Positions 16,940 to 26,289 of a DNA stretch of 64,000 nt are shown piece by piece. The position numbers were made by a program, and so were the translations under genes. Source of the DNA: Fuerstiella sp. (GTDB lineage Bacteria; Planctomycetota; Planctomycetia; Planctomycetales; Planctomycetaceae); assembly GCA_029245955.1 (NCBI GenBank), contig JAQWOH010000051.1, positions 1 through 64,000 on the forward strand. Direction: 5' to 3'. Under the pieces are notes generated by a model that was not told where the DNA came from, ran no database searches, and saw only the letters and a list, made by a program, of their open reading frames with translations. Each line of letters begins with the position of its first letter. Position 1 is the first letter of the stretch.

Positions 16940-18240
16940 TACGCTTCGCCCTTCTGCTGATCTGCGGAGTATTCTGCCGCGGCAATCAGGGCCCGCAGCT
17001 GTCCGCGGGGTGTGACTTCGATGGCCGTGAAGATCCAGCCTTCCCAGACGATACGGTCTCCAACTTCCGGCATACGTTCCAGTTCGTCATGAAACAGGCC
17101 TGCCAGAGTATTCAACGATTCATCTTCACCATCAAACGGAATTCGCAGGTGTCGACACAGATAACGCAGTGTGACCAGTCCTTCCGCGTGATATCGATTC
17201 TGTCCGATTTCAATCATGGGTTCGCGACGCAGAACGCGTCGGGTGCGTGATGGCGCGGCGCTCAGGACAGTTTCCAGCAGATCCTCGTAGCTGACAGTCC
17301 CGACAATTTCGCCATGTTCATGGACCACAATAGCAACGCTGCTGTAGCGGTTGCGCAATTCGGCCAGGACGTAGGCCAGACTGGCGCACCATGGCACATA
17401 GACAACTGGCTCCGCCAGCTCTGCAAACGTCACATCAGCGCGACCGGTAATGCGAGCCAGTGCAACGGCCCGTGTAAATATATCGGAATCAGGCTCCTTG
17501 ATCAGCAGGTAGTCGGCGTTGGCAATGGCAGCCACGCTGAGCGACTGCAATGTGTCGTCGGGTTCTACCGCAACACTCAGATTTCTGGGCCGCATGACCT
17601 CTTCAACAGCCAGTTCATTCAGATCCAGAATGTTGTGCAGAACCTGTTGTTCAATTTCCAGCAGGTCCGTTGTGAATGTGGCGGAAGCATCGATGGCTTT
17701 CTCAAGGTCTTCCGGCTGAAGATGAGGTTCATGGCGGACATGCGGCCAGAATGATCGGCGCAGAATTCTGGCCGTTTTCCCCAGAGCCGGGATTACCGGG
17801 TCCAGCACAGCAACTGCGGCCGCCAGTGGCCAACTGGCGGCGGACGCGATCATCTGTCGAAACACGACTGCCGTACTCTTCGGAATCACCTCTCCCAGGA
17901 CGATCATGCCCACCAGGTTCAGAATGCTCAGGACGCCCGCAACAAAGGTGAATCCGCCAGTCGACAGTTTCTGCATCACCACAATCCCTACGGAAAAATA
18001 AGCGAGATTGATCAGCAGATTCCAGAACAGCACAGCGGTTAACAGCCGGTCCGGATCAGCCATCAGTGCGGCCACCATTCGCTGACGTCTGTTTCCGATC
18101 GTGAACCGTCGAATCTGTTCACGAGAAAGAAAGAAGAAGGCGGTCTCGCTGGCCGAAAAAAAAGCGGAGCACATCATCAGCAGCAGCATCAGGAATGTAC
18201 CTGGCAGCCAGATATGCAGGGAATCCGCAAGGTCAGACAT
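16939..18240 (-). CDS. CNNM/CBS/CorC-domain membrane protein
   Basis: 433 residues, first gene of the run. CNNM domain (about 10-190; FFSASETAFFFLS, LGEVIPKSTAVVF), CBS pair (about 205-345; EEVMRPRNLSVAVE, SVAIVVHEHGEIVGTVSYED) and CorC_HlyC cytosolic domain at the C-terminus (about 350-430; ESLNTLAGLFHDELERMPEV). This is the full-length family architecture, thought to move divalent cations. Substrate not established. Confidence 0.87.
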   Translation of the reverse strand: MSDLADSLHIWLPGTFLMLLLMMCSAFFSASETAFFFLSREQIRRFTIGNRRQRMVAALMADPDRLLTAVLFWNLLINLAYFSVGIVVMQKLSTGGFTFVAGVLSILNLVGMIVLGEVIPKSTAVVFRQMIASAASWPLAAAVAVLDPVIPALGKTARILRRSFWPHVRHEPHLQPEDLEKAIDASATFTTDLLEIEQQVLHNILDLNELAVEEVMRPRNLSVAVEPDDTLQSLSVAAIANADYLLIKEPDSDIFTRAVALARITGRADVTFAELAEPVVYVPWCASLAYVLAELRNRYSSVAIVVHEHGEIVGTVSYEDLLETVLSAAPSRTRRVLRREPMIEIGQNRYHAEGLVTLRYLCRHLRIPFDGEDESLNTLAGLFHDELERMPEVGDRIVWEGWIFTAIEVTPRGQLRALIAAAEYSADQQKGEA

Positions 18241-18766
18241 CGATGAGCGGTTTGGGAATGTGGCTGAACAGCCAGAGTCAGGAACATCAGAGAAGATTTC
18301 ACTGACAACAGGATATCAAACGCACCTCACCAGAAAACACCGAACTGGCTGGCAGGCTGTCGTTCGCATGGCTGAGGCAATGTCAGACCAGATAGCCCGT
18401 GTCAGCCTCAGCTCAGGCGGTTTGTGGCAGATTCTGCTGGTTTTTTCCGGCGTCGGGGCGGGTCGATAACAGGGGCAACACCCAATCGTTGCAGACGGCA
18501 CGTGCCAAAAAATCAGAATTGTTTATCTAACCGGTACGACATGGCCGATGAACAGTCACGTGTCTCCAACTGCGCTGTCTCATTTTCATGCGGCAACGTG
18601 GCAGGTCACAGGTGGAAGAACTATGGATGGGCGGTGGCGACCGAAGTTGGTCAGCCCGACCTGTTGTCAAATTTCGGTTTATAAAAGTCCAGAATTTCTG
18701 GCGAGCTGCGGGGACAGTTAGTAAACGTCTCTCGGTTTCGAAAGGTAGCTCAGGAGGAGAGCTTTC
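18241..18766. other. intergenic region upstream of BON-domain gene
   Basis: 526 bases between divergent genes. Only the purine-rich ribosome site (CAGGAGGAGAG, about 18750-18760) ahead of the BON-protein start is recognisable. No coding sequence seen. Confidence 0.5.
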
Positions 18767-20269
18767 ATGCGAAAGTACGGAAAATGGTTACTCGTGCTGG
18801 GCATTCTGGCAGCGACGCCTGCCTGGGCAGGTGCTCAGGGGGTTGCAAACGGAGCCTCGCCCCGGACCGCGATGCAACAGCAGAATCAGCGAGTCGCTGA
18901 GCATATTTCTGCAGCACTGCGACAGGCCCGCCTTAACGGTTACGATATCAACATCGTTGTCCGCGGCGGCAGTGTCAAACTGGATGGTAAGGTACGTGAT
19001 GTAACACACAGAGCTCTTGCCACCAGAGTGTGTGAGCAGGTACGAGGCATCAACAGCGTGCAGAACAATCTGCGGTTTGTACCAGGTGGAGCAATTCAGC
19101 AAACCGGCGGGACCGCCAACGACAGCGGTGTACGGTGGGCGACTTTTGAATCGAATGGTGACGGCAACACGGTTCAGCAGATTCATTTCCAGAAGCCAGG
19201 CAAGCGACGATCTTCGAAGTCGACAACGCGTGCCACTCAGCCGCAACAAACACCGCGACCACCTCGGATACAGGTTGAGACGAAAAGCCAGCCGGCACCT
19301 CTGCCCAAACCTGTTGCTGTCGGTAAACCTGAAGCGTTCCAGCCGGCACCCCTGCCTGTACAGCAGCCCAAATCTGTTACCGTCAGTAAACCTGAAGCGT
19401 TTGCTGAGCCTGCACCTCTGATTGTACAGCAGCCTGAAGCTGTTGCTGTCAGTAAACCTGAAGCGTTTGCTGAACCTGCTCCGGCTCCACCGTCCGTTCA
19501 GGCAGACGTTGAGATCCTGGCACTTGAGAAGTCCGTATCGCCACCATCAACGCCGGTTGCTTCTGCCACGGCATCCTATCCACAGACTCTGCCTGTGGAA
19601 ATTTCTGAAGTTTCAACGGCATCATCTGTCCAGCAGGAAGCGCTGGAATCCAACACGGCTCTCAAACCTTTACTCGTACGGAAAACGCAGTCAGACAATC
19701 AGCGAACCGCTCAGCAGGTCGCTGATGCTCTGCAGCGTGTCGGCCTGACCGGATATGAAATCGAAATTCGATTTGAGGACGGTATTGCCGCGCTGGCTGG
19801 TGAAGTGGCGACAGTAGAACAGTTGCAGGCTGCTCGAATCGCCGCATCAACGGTTCAGGGTGTGAATGAGGTACAGAACCGTCTGCAGGTTACCGAACCG
19901 ATCGCGCAGACGAATTTTGTTCCACGAAGAGGACAGGTGCCGCCAGTGTCTCAGGCTTCAATGGCCATGATGGCGGGAATGCAGGCGACTCCAACATCAA
20001 TTGGCGGAGCTGGTGCTTACTCGAATCCTCAACTTCCGAAACACGCATGGCCGGCGTACGCTCAGTATCCGAACTCGGCCGCGGTCAGCTATCCGACGCA
20101 GTACAGCGCAAGTGCCTGGCCCTACATTGGCCCATTCTATCCCTATCCGCAGGTGCCGATGGGCTGGCGTGAAGTCTCACTTGAATGGGACGACGGTCAC
20201 TGGCAGCTGGACTTCGAAAAGAAGAAGGATGCCTGGTACTGGTTGTTCAAGCCCAAGAACTGGAAATAG
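18767..20269 (+). CDS. secreted protein with two BON domains and proline-rich linker
   Basis: 500 residues with signal peptide (MRKYGKWLLVLGILAATPAWA). Two BON domains, about 35-105 and about 305-375, share the pattern NQRxAxxxxxALxxxxLxGYxIxI and GxNxVQNxL. Between them is a proline/alanine-rich linker with three KPEAF-containing repeats. The C-terminus is aromatic (MGWREVSLEWDDGHWQLDFE). BON domains bind phospholipids or peptidoglycan-associated surfaces, so an envelope role is likely; the exact function is unknown. Excellent ribosome site upstream and a strong terminator downstream: a one-gene unit. Confidence 0.85.
   Translation: MRKYGKWLLVLGILAATPAWAGAQGVANGASPRTAMQQQNQRVAEHISAALRQARLNGYDINIVVRGGSVKLDGKVRDVTHRALATRVCEQVRGINSVQNNLRFVPGGAIQQTGGTANDSGVRWATFESNGDGNTVQQIHFQKPGKRRSSKSTTRATQPQQTPRPPRIQVETKSQPAPLPKPVAVGKPEAFQPAPLPVQQPKSVTVSKPEAFAEPAPLIVQQPEAVAVSKPEAFAEPAPAPPSVQADVEILALEKSVSPPSTPVASATASYPQTLPVEISEVSTASSVQQEALESNTALKPLLVRKTQSDNQRTAQQVADALQRVGLTGYEIEIRFEDGIAALAGEVATVEQLQAARIAASTVQGVNEVQNRLQVTEPIAQTNFVPRRGQVPPVSQASMAMMAGMQATPTSIGGAGAYSNPQLPKHAWPAYAQYPNSAAVSYPTQYSASAWPYIGPFYPYPQVPMGWREVSLEWDDGHWQLDFEKKKDAWYWLFKPKNWK
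19309..19490 (+). repeat. three in-frame repeats coding for KPEAF units
   Basis: Three degenerate copies of about 63-66 bases inside the BON-protein linker, each encoding a VAVxKPEAFxxPAPLxVQQP-type unit. They are in frame, so copy number can change without breaking the protein. Confidence 0.8.
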
Positions 20270-20303
20270 CCTGAACTCCGAAGTCTGACGTCGAATCAGA
20301 TCT

Positions 20304-20345
20304 AAAGGCGTTTCTGTCGGCCGGTTCGGCAGAAACGCCTTTTTT
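20304..20345 (+). terminator. intrinsic terminator of BON-protein gene
   Basis: AAAGGCGTTTCTG (20304-20316) pairs perfectly with CAGAAACGCCTTT (20330-20342), 13-base loop region, followed by a T tract to 20345. It lies 35 bases after the BON-protein stop. The rest of the 20346-20640 spacer shows nothing else. Confidence 0.92.
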
Positions 20346-20640
20346 GTTGCGCTGACGGTTAGTGGCAATATCTGCCACTGAAGAAACCGCAGGCAGCTGA
20401 CCAGGTCTGTCCGGACCCTAAAGCAGTCCGTTGTTCATATCTCCTGACTGCAACGATCGATTCCTTCGTCAAAATCAAAACATTTTCACAAGTTACCTAA
20501 CCGGAATGATCGATACAAAGAAAGACAGGCTCTGGATCGTCAGAGCCCCCTTTTGCTTAAGTCCACTTGGTCATAGATCTGGGACGACAGCATTATCATC
20601 AACGGGCAATTGCCCTTTGTTTTTGGCAGGAATGGAAGCA

Positions 20641-21225
20641 ATGCAGACGTTTGGCCGGCACATTCGACGCTGGGGCGTGCTCACGGCAATCTGCCTGGCG
20701 ACGTTCGTCAACAGCGGATGTACGTTGACCAGTGGCTTCATTGGGGTGGTCTGGGAATACATGGTATTCTGGGAGACACTGCCTGCCATGCCAATCAGCG
20801 CTTACCACACACAACGAGTCGAAGACCAGTTATGGGAAGACGAACGGTACAACCGTGTCCCGGTACTGGATCCGATTGAGGGTGAGAATGCTCCTGTCTT
20901 CTGTGTCGATCCCCCGAGCGACGATCAGGTTGTACGAGCACTTCCGGATGACGTTTCCGGCGGATTCGCGTTCCTGCAGGAAACTCAGCGAAATAACGTC
21001 CGCATCGTCGTGGAACAGATTGTCGATCGTCTGGACGAGTGCAAAGTCTATCCACTTGTCGGACCAGCGCGACTGCACCATTGTCACTACAAGTGCACGG
21101 TTTATTACGACAAGACGATTCGGTCGTACTGGCCAATTCCATTCACACACGTGGATCAGACCGAAGAAGTCGTGTACATCGACAAGGATCATCTGATCCG
21201 CTGTGCCGGGCCCCCGTCGAACTGA
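20641..21225 (+). CDS. predicted lipoprotein, unknown family
   Basis: 194 residues from ATG 20641, chosen because AGGA at 20628-20631 sits 9 bases ahead; ATG 20632 lies too close to it. Signal with lipobox: LATFVNSGC (Cys27), so probably an acylated lipoprotein. The mature part has an acidic N-half and a cysteine/aromatic C-half (HHCHYKCTVYYDKTIRSYWP). It has the look of a planctomycete-specific lipoprotein; no function recognised. Confidence 0.75.
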   Translation: MQTFGRHIRRWGVLTAICLATFVNSGCTLTSGFIGVVWEYMVFWETLPAMPISAYHTQRVEDQLWEDERYNRVPVLDPIEGENAPVFCVDPPSDDQVVRALPDDVSGGFAFLQETQRNNVRIVVEQIVDRLDECKVYPLVGPARLHHCHYKCTVYYDKTIRSYWPIPFTHVDQTEEVVYIDKDHLIRCAGPPSN

Positions 21226-21480
21226 CTTGTGGCCGGACATACCGGAAGTCGATGTCTGCAGCGTTCCTGCCGCAACCCGGGCACCGTGCTGCACGGGCAC
21301 AACAGTCGATCGGCAACTCTGATTCTGAGCGACGGATGCACTCGACGACTTAACGACGGTGCACTTCGCCAAACCGTTTGAAGTCGCAACCGCTTCTGCT
21401 CAGCGCAGTCCTGACTTAATTATTCGATTCGCGTCATCACAGAAGTTGATGTCGAACGCTTCGCGAGATTTGTCATCGGG

Positions 21481-23034
21481 CTATGCGTGAATTCCGAGTT
21501 TCACAGTCTTGATCGCTTCTTTCAGTTTGCGGATAGCTGGCACGCTCCGGCCACCCATCCACAGCGTGCGAAGTTCATACCTCAACAGCACGACGCTGCA
21601 GCCGGCATCAGACGACACACGGTGCCGTTTCCAGACGTCTTGAATCATTGTTCGGACCATTGACAACGAACTTTTGAAACCCGTCCGGGCGATATGCAAG
21701 CTGGGCAGCAAGGTTTTCGCAGACTGTTGATTCGTACTGGTGGAAGCTGAGTGGTGAGGAGAACTTCAGCGTCGGATTATTGTCCGTGTGAAGTGGAACG
21801 TTACCTCAACCCTGACGATAGCCATCTTCGTCCGGATGAAGACAATGAACGATCTGCATTGGTTCTGTCAGAATGATTTCAGCGAGGCTCTGTTTGGTCG
21901 TGTTGTTGCTGAAACCTGCTTCCAGTCGGGAATAGTCAATCACCAGTCGCTCCGGCGTAGCGATAAGGATTCCGAAATTTGTGTGCGTGTGATTCATGAA
22001 CCACACCGTGGCATGCGTAAAGACGTGCTGAAAGCTCTTCATCAATACGCACAAGCGACTCCGCTTGAACTCAGGCAGTCATCCATCAGCTGGAAATACT
22101 TGACCGTATAAAGGCTGCTGTTCTGCTTGCACTGCACTTTGGGCACATCGGTCGCGATGACGTCGTATTTCCGCTGAGCAATCTTCAGGTGATCTCGAGC
22201 ATCATTGATAATGAGATTGAACAGCGGGTGAGCCGCACGCGGAACTTCAGCTTCGATCTCCACGCCGTACGCACCGACACCGTGAGTCGTAATCGGATGC
22301 CTCGTGCCTCTCGTACCGAAACCCACGGTTAGTTCATTGACGGGTGCGGGGTGCTGCAGCGGCGGCACATGGGCCAGCATCAGCGCATCGACTCTGGCTT
22401 CCGGACTTGTGGACGTCACAAGCGGATCATCGACATAGTCCAGAAAGTCGTCGCTGCTGGTGTCGGGTTTCCTGATGCCCCTTGCTTTGGGCCGCAAAAT
22501 TTCTGTTGACGGTTCGCCGCCGATATCGGGAGTAAACTCCATTCACTGGCCGTCAACATTTCCGGCATTCACGTTGCCAAGGGCGGGACGGCCGCCTCCG
22601 GCAACAGGGACGGCCCACAGGATACTCAGGCTCATGATGCTAACTGCCGAGGAGCGAGTTCGACGGCGGTGTCCTAATTGTGAATGCAATCCAGCAGAGT
22701 ATGGCTGAGGCTATTACCAGTGATGAAAATACTGCCAGAATCAATCCGGCAGCCTTCAGCGGCGTCGAATGCTGTCCCATCGCGTGCGCTGCGGTGATAT
22801 ACAGAGTCTTAGCAAAAACTGTAGCTGACGGCACCATGAGGCACCAGCACCCGATCGCGGCTTCCAGTGCGGGCAGCAGAAGAATCGGTTGCGGGACCTG
22901 CTCAAAAATCGACGCGACAAGTGACTGCCGAAGGCAATGCCAAGAAACATCGCCGAAAGAATGGCAGCTGTCGCAGGAGCGCTGGCCCCGAAGACGTGGA
23001 ACAGTTCCCGCTGCCAGACAACTTCACGCATCAA
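21481..23034 (-). pseudogene. decayed fused membrane/spermidine synthase-like gene
   Basis: A minus-strand gene in pieces that alternate between two frames. 23034-22756 starts with REVVWQRELFHVFGASAPAT, the opening of the membrane part. 22837-22640 is hydrophobic. 22542-22042 carries the synthase core: DALMLAHVPPLQHPAPVNEL, TVGFGTRGTRH (altered SAM/decarboxylated-SAM loop), VEIEAEVPRAA, KYDVIATDVP. 22054-21806 continues (FMNHTHTNFGILIATPERL), and 21711-21481 is probably the end. At least four frame changes exclude a functional product. The intact family joins an MFS-like or 6-8-helix membrane domain to a polyamine aminopropyltransferase-like domain. Confidence 0.8.
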
Positions 23035-23051
23035 CGCGCATCAACGCGCAT
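23029..23051. repeat. 10-bp tandem duplication
   Basis: TCAACGCGCA occurs twice in tandem (23031-23040, 23041-23050), near the 5' end of the decayed synthase gene, and may be one of the lesions. Confidence 0.7.
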
Positions 23052-23083
23052 GCCGTGACATCAACAATGCGGAGTGATACGTG

Positions 23084-24103
23084 TTACTTTCTCCCCAGCA
23101 TGCGGTCCAGTGAGTCGCTTGTCTGATAGATTAACGCTTCCGGAAAATGCATGTACGGGTGGAAGTACTCAAACGTTAAATAGTCGTCGTAGCCTGTCTT
23201 GTCGAAGGCTTCCAGCACGGCCGGCCAGTTGGTTGTACCGTCAAGTAACGGACGAAATGCCTCCAGCGAATGATCCGTGCCCTTTTTGGTGAACTCTTTC
23301 AGGTGGACGTTTCTGATGCGGTCTCCCAGCATTGATATCCAGTGTTCCGGGAACTGGTACTCCATGATGTTCCCGGTGTCAAAATGGACCTTCACAAAAT
23401 CGCTGCTGAAGCTGTCGACAAAGTCGATCATCTCAAACGGTGACAGCAGGTAACCGTTAAAGAAAATGTTCTCAATATTCAGGTGGACATTCAGTTTCTC
23501 CGCCTTTGGCAGTAGGGTCGCAATGGCCGCACGTGCTCGTCTGTCGCAGACATCGTTGGGCGTCGGGGCGTGATCTTCCCGCCAGGGCATGTGGACTGCA
23601 CCAGGTACGACCAGCAGATTGTCTGTACCCAGATCGTGAGCTGCCTGAGTCATCAGCCCGGCCAGTTCCATACCTCGCGCACGTTCGGCGGGATCGTTAC
23701 TGGTCAGAGGGTATGGCCAGAACAGAAACGAACATAAACCGCTGATGGCGATGCCAATATCTTCCGCCATCCGGCGAATTGCCCGGAAATCCTTCGTGTC
23801 GGACTTGGGTGAAAGGTCACTTTCCAGATCGTAATTTAATTCAATACCGTCGAATCCCGCATCCTTTGCCAGCTGCAGACACTGCTGCAGTGACATGCGA
23901 TCCGGATAGGGAAAGGCCCACAGGTTGATCGATTTCTTCATGTGATATTTTTTTTGCTGCGTCGGTGGGGGCGGCTGAGTGACGGACAATGCGGCTGACG
24001 AATTGTCTGCGGTCGCCAGCGTTCCCGAACCAAATGCAGCGTACGCCAGCATTTGCCGTCGGCCGACTGCCAATCTGCGATCAGAAATATGTTTCGGCTG
24101 CAT
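23084..24103 (-). CDS. Tat-exported sugar phosphate isomerase/epimerase-like protein
   Basis: 339 residues. The N-terminus carries a twin-arginine-like signal (GRRQMLAYAAFGSGTLA), followed by a xylose-isomerase-like TIM barrel: DAGFDGIELNYD, HLNIENIFFNG (metal ligand Glu), FDTGNIMEY, RNVHLKEF, YDDYLTFEYF. Such proteins isomerise or epimerise sugars, and many planctomycete members are exported, with unknown substrates. An internal start (MKKSINLW) would give a cytosolic form, but the Tat-like N-terminus argues for the longer one. Confidence 0.85.
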   Translation of the reverse strand: MQPKHISDRRLAVGRRQMLAYAAFGSGTLATADNSSAALSVTQPPPPTQQKKYHMKKSINLWAFPYPDRMSLQQCLQLAKDAGFDGIELNYDLESDLSPKSDTKDFRAIRRMAEDIGIAISGLCSFLFWPYPLTSNDPAERARGMELAGLMTQAAHDLGTDNLLVVPGAVHMPWREDHAPTPNDVCDRRARAAIATLLPKAEKLNVHLNIENIFFNGYLLSPFEMIDFVDSFSSDFVKVHFDTGNIMEYQFPEHWISMLGDRIRNVHLKEFTKKGTDHSLEAFRPLLDGTTNWPAVLEAFDKTGYDDYLTFEYFHPYMHFPEALIYQTSDSLDRMLGRK

Positions 24104-24380
24104 TTCCTGAGCTCCGTTCTAAGTATCTTGCCATGTGGACCAGTTCGCCAGCATCGTTCGTGTTATACCGCTGTACGTCAGGGTTGTCACATTCGTGCGG
24201 GAAAGCAACCCGTTGGCGAGACTTTGTGATTTGACGCGTTTCGGCTGAATCGCCGAACAGCTGTCAGCGAAACACCCTGTCCGGGTCCAACAGGTGTATT
24301 GTAGAAGGAGTCGGATCTCTTACACTCACAGTGATGCTATGCGGTTTCACGGAAGACACCACCCTATTCGAAACGTACTC

Positions 24381-25379
24381 ATGCTTCGGACATCTTCTAC
24401 AATTCTCCTGGTCGCCGTGCTGAGCAGTGGAGCCATCGCCGTGCCTGATGATGATCATGAAGCAGATATATCTCCGACTGAAGCTGTAGACGGAACCATC
24501 GGGGTGAAGACGCTGGGGGGGCTGCAGTTCTGGGGAGATCTGAAGTATTTCCACGGATGGCGTATTCAACGGAACGTCCTGACCAGCCACTACCGGCTGC
24601 TGGACCCCGACAACAATCGCTATTGCAGTGGCTCGGTCGAAGAATGTGAGTCCAGACTGCAGATGATTGCTGCAGAACGGAAAATGCCTGCGATGTCCGG
24701 CAAGGCAGTCGTGTTGATTCACGGCATCGGGCGGTCATCAAAATCGTTCGAGCCCATGGCCCGAACTCTGACCGATCGCGGCTACACCGTCGTTAAGTTT
24801 GACTACCCCAGTACACGCGTGCCCATTCAGGAATCCGCGGAATATCTTCATCAGGTTATGGATTCACTGACAGGTATTGAATCCATCGATGTGGTCGTCC
24901 ATTCGATGGGCGGGCTGGTCCTGCGATCATACCTGCAAACGCACGATGACACTCGACTGCACCGTGCGGTCATGCTGGGTGTTCCGAATAGCGGCGCTCA
25001 GATTGCAGACTTCCTGAAGAACAATCCGGTTTTCAAAATGATTCTGGGGCCCGCAGGTCAGCAACTGGTGACGGAATCAGACGGATTGATCAGCGGCCTG
25101 CCGACACCCGACTTTGAGTTCGGCGTGCTTGCCGGAGGGCGGGGAGCAATAAGAGGATACAACCCGCTGCTGCCCGGTGACAACGACAGTACAGTCACCG
25201 TCGCCAGCACTCGACTTCCCGGAGCTCGCGATTTTATCTGCATGCCCGTGATCCACACATTCCTGATGACGGATCCACAGGCCATAACAGCCACGTGTTG
25301 CTTTCTTGAACACGGCCGCTTCAGCCGTGATCGTGCGCCAAGTCCGATTCGAACAGACGGTATCTCAGTGATTGAGTAA
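24381..25379 (+). CDS. exported alpha/beta-hydrolase (lipase-like)
   Basis: 332 residues from ATG 24381; earlier in-frame ATGs lack a signal, while this one begins MLRTSSTILLVAVLSSGAIA. Lipase-type core: HGIG (114-117) oxyanion region and nucleophile elbow VVHSMGG with Ser175, then GVPNSGAQIADFLKNNP, as in triacylglycerol lipase/PGAP1-like enzymes. A late His lies near PVIHTFLM. Probably a periplasmic lipase or esterase; the substrate is unknown. Confidence 0.85.
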   Translation: MLRTSSTILLVAVLSSGAIAVPDDDHEADISPTEAVDGTIGVKTLGGLQFWGDLKYFHGWRIQRNVLTSHYRLLDPDNNRYCSGSVEECESRLQMIAAERKMPAMSGKAVVLIHGIGRSSKSFEPMARTLTDRGYTVVKFDYPSTRVPIQESAEYLHQVMDSLTGIESIDVVVHSMGGLVLRSYLQTHDDTRLHRAVMLGVPNSGAQIADFLKNNPVFKMILGPAGQQLVTESDGLISGLPTPDFEFGVLAGGRGAIRGYNPLLPGDNDSTVTVASTRLPGARDFICMPVIHTFLMTDPQAITATCCFLEHGRFSRDRAPSPIRTDGISVIE

Positions 25380-25453
25380 TCCGGCTGTGTCGCTCCCGGC
25401 CACGGAGGGAGGGGACAGCACTTCCAATACCCGTGACGCCACCAATACGCCCG

Positions 25454-26215
25454 TCAGGCCGCCTCTTCGTGTGCAACGGTGGCAATTCGGCCTTCGGCCA
25501 GTCGGACAATGCGGTGGGCTCGCTGGGCAACGGCTTCGTCGTGCGTGACCATAACGATCGTCAGCTGATTGTCTTCATTCAACTGCGTCAGTGTTTCCAT
25601 GATCTCGCCACCCGTTGATGAATCCAGATTCCCGGTAGGTTCGTCAGCCAGCAGGATTTCCGGTCGAGCGATCAAAGCGCGGGCAATGGCCCCTCGCTGC
25701 ATTTCTCCCCCGGACAGTTCCGACGGACGATGCTTGATCCGATGTTCAAGCCCAACCTGCTGCAGAATGTCCATTGCCTGCTGACGGATTTCCTTTCGCT
25801 TGCTCCAGTAACTGAAGAAGGAATGCCTGATCATCAGAGGCGTCATGACATTCTCCAGTAATGTCAGTTCCGGCAGCAGGTGATAGAACTGAAAGATGAA
25901 ACCAAAGACGTGGTTTCGCAACTGATCCCGCGCAGACTGCTGAAGGTTGTCGATTCGTTTTCCTTCCAGCAGGACCTCACCCACATCGGGAGAGTCCAGC
26001 AGCCCCATCACGTGCAGCAGAGTGCTCTTACCGGAACCGCTTTGTCCCACAACAGAGATGAATTCGCCACGTTGAGCGGTCAGCCCGGCCCCATACAGGA
26101 CGGGAACTTTGTGCTGTCCCTTGACGTAGGACTTTTCGATGGCGAGTGCGGAAATCAGCGGCGTGGTCATTTTCAATGTCTCAAGTGGCGACTGATGTTG
26201 GCTGGTAGTACTCAT
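25454..26215 (-). CDS. lolD: LolD-type ABC transporter ATP-binding protein
   Basis: 253 residues from ATG 26215 (an alternative ATG at 26170 would also retain the domain). Walker A GQSGSGKST, Q-loop, signature LSGGEMQRGAIARAL, Walker B ILLADEPTGNLD, H-loop VMVTHD. It energises the membrane permease encoded immediately upstream on the same strand (gap of 74 bases). The LolCDE/MacB family moves lipoproteins or other envelope substrates; assignment to lipoprotein release rests on family resemblance. Confidence 0.88.
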   Translation of the reverse strand: MSTTSQHQSPLETLKMTTPLISALAIEKSYVKGQHKVPVLYGAGLTAQRGEFISVVGQSGSGKSTLLHVMGLLDSPDVGEVLLEGKRIDNLQQSARDQLRNHVFGFIFQFYHLLPELTLLENVMTPLMIRHSFFSYWSKRKEIRQQAMDILQQVGLEHRIKHRPSELSGGEMQRGAIARALIARPEILLADEPTGNLDSSTGGEIMETLTQLNEDNQLTIVMVTHDEAVAQRAHRIVRLAEGRIATVAHEEAA

Positions 26216-26289
26216 GAGCCTGGTACTCGGCAGAAAATCGCATGTGAACGGCCCCGGGATGTGCGGCTTTAACTGGAAACCGCAGAACC

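Noticed and set aside
19300-19500. Possible CRISPR array from regular repeats
   Set aside because: Repeats are in frame in a proline-rich coding linker, degenerate and without unique spacers.
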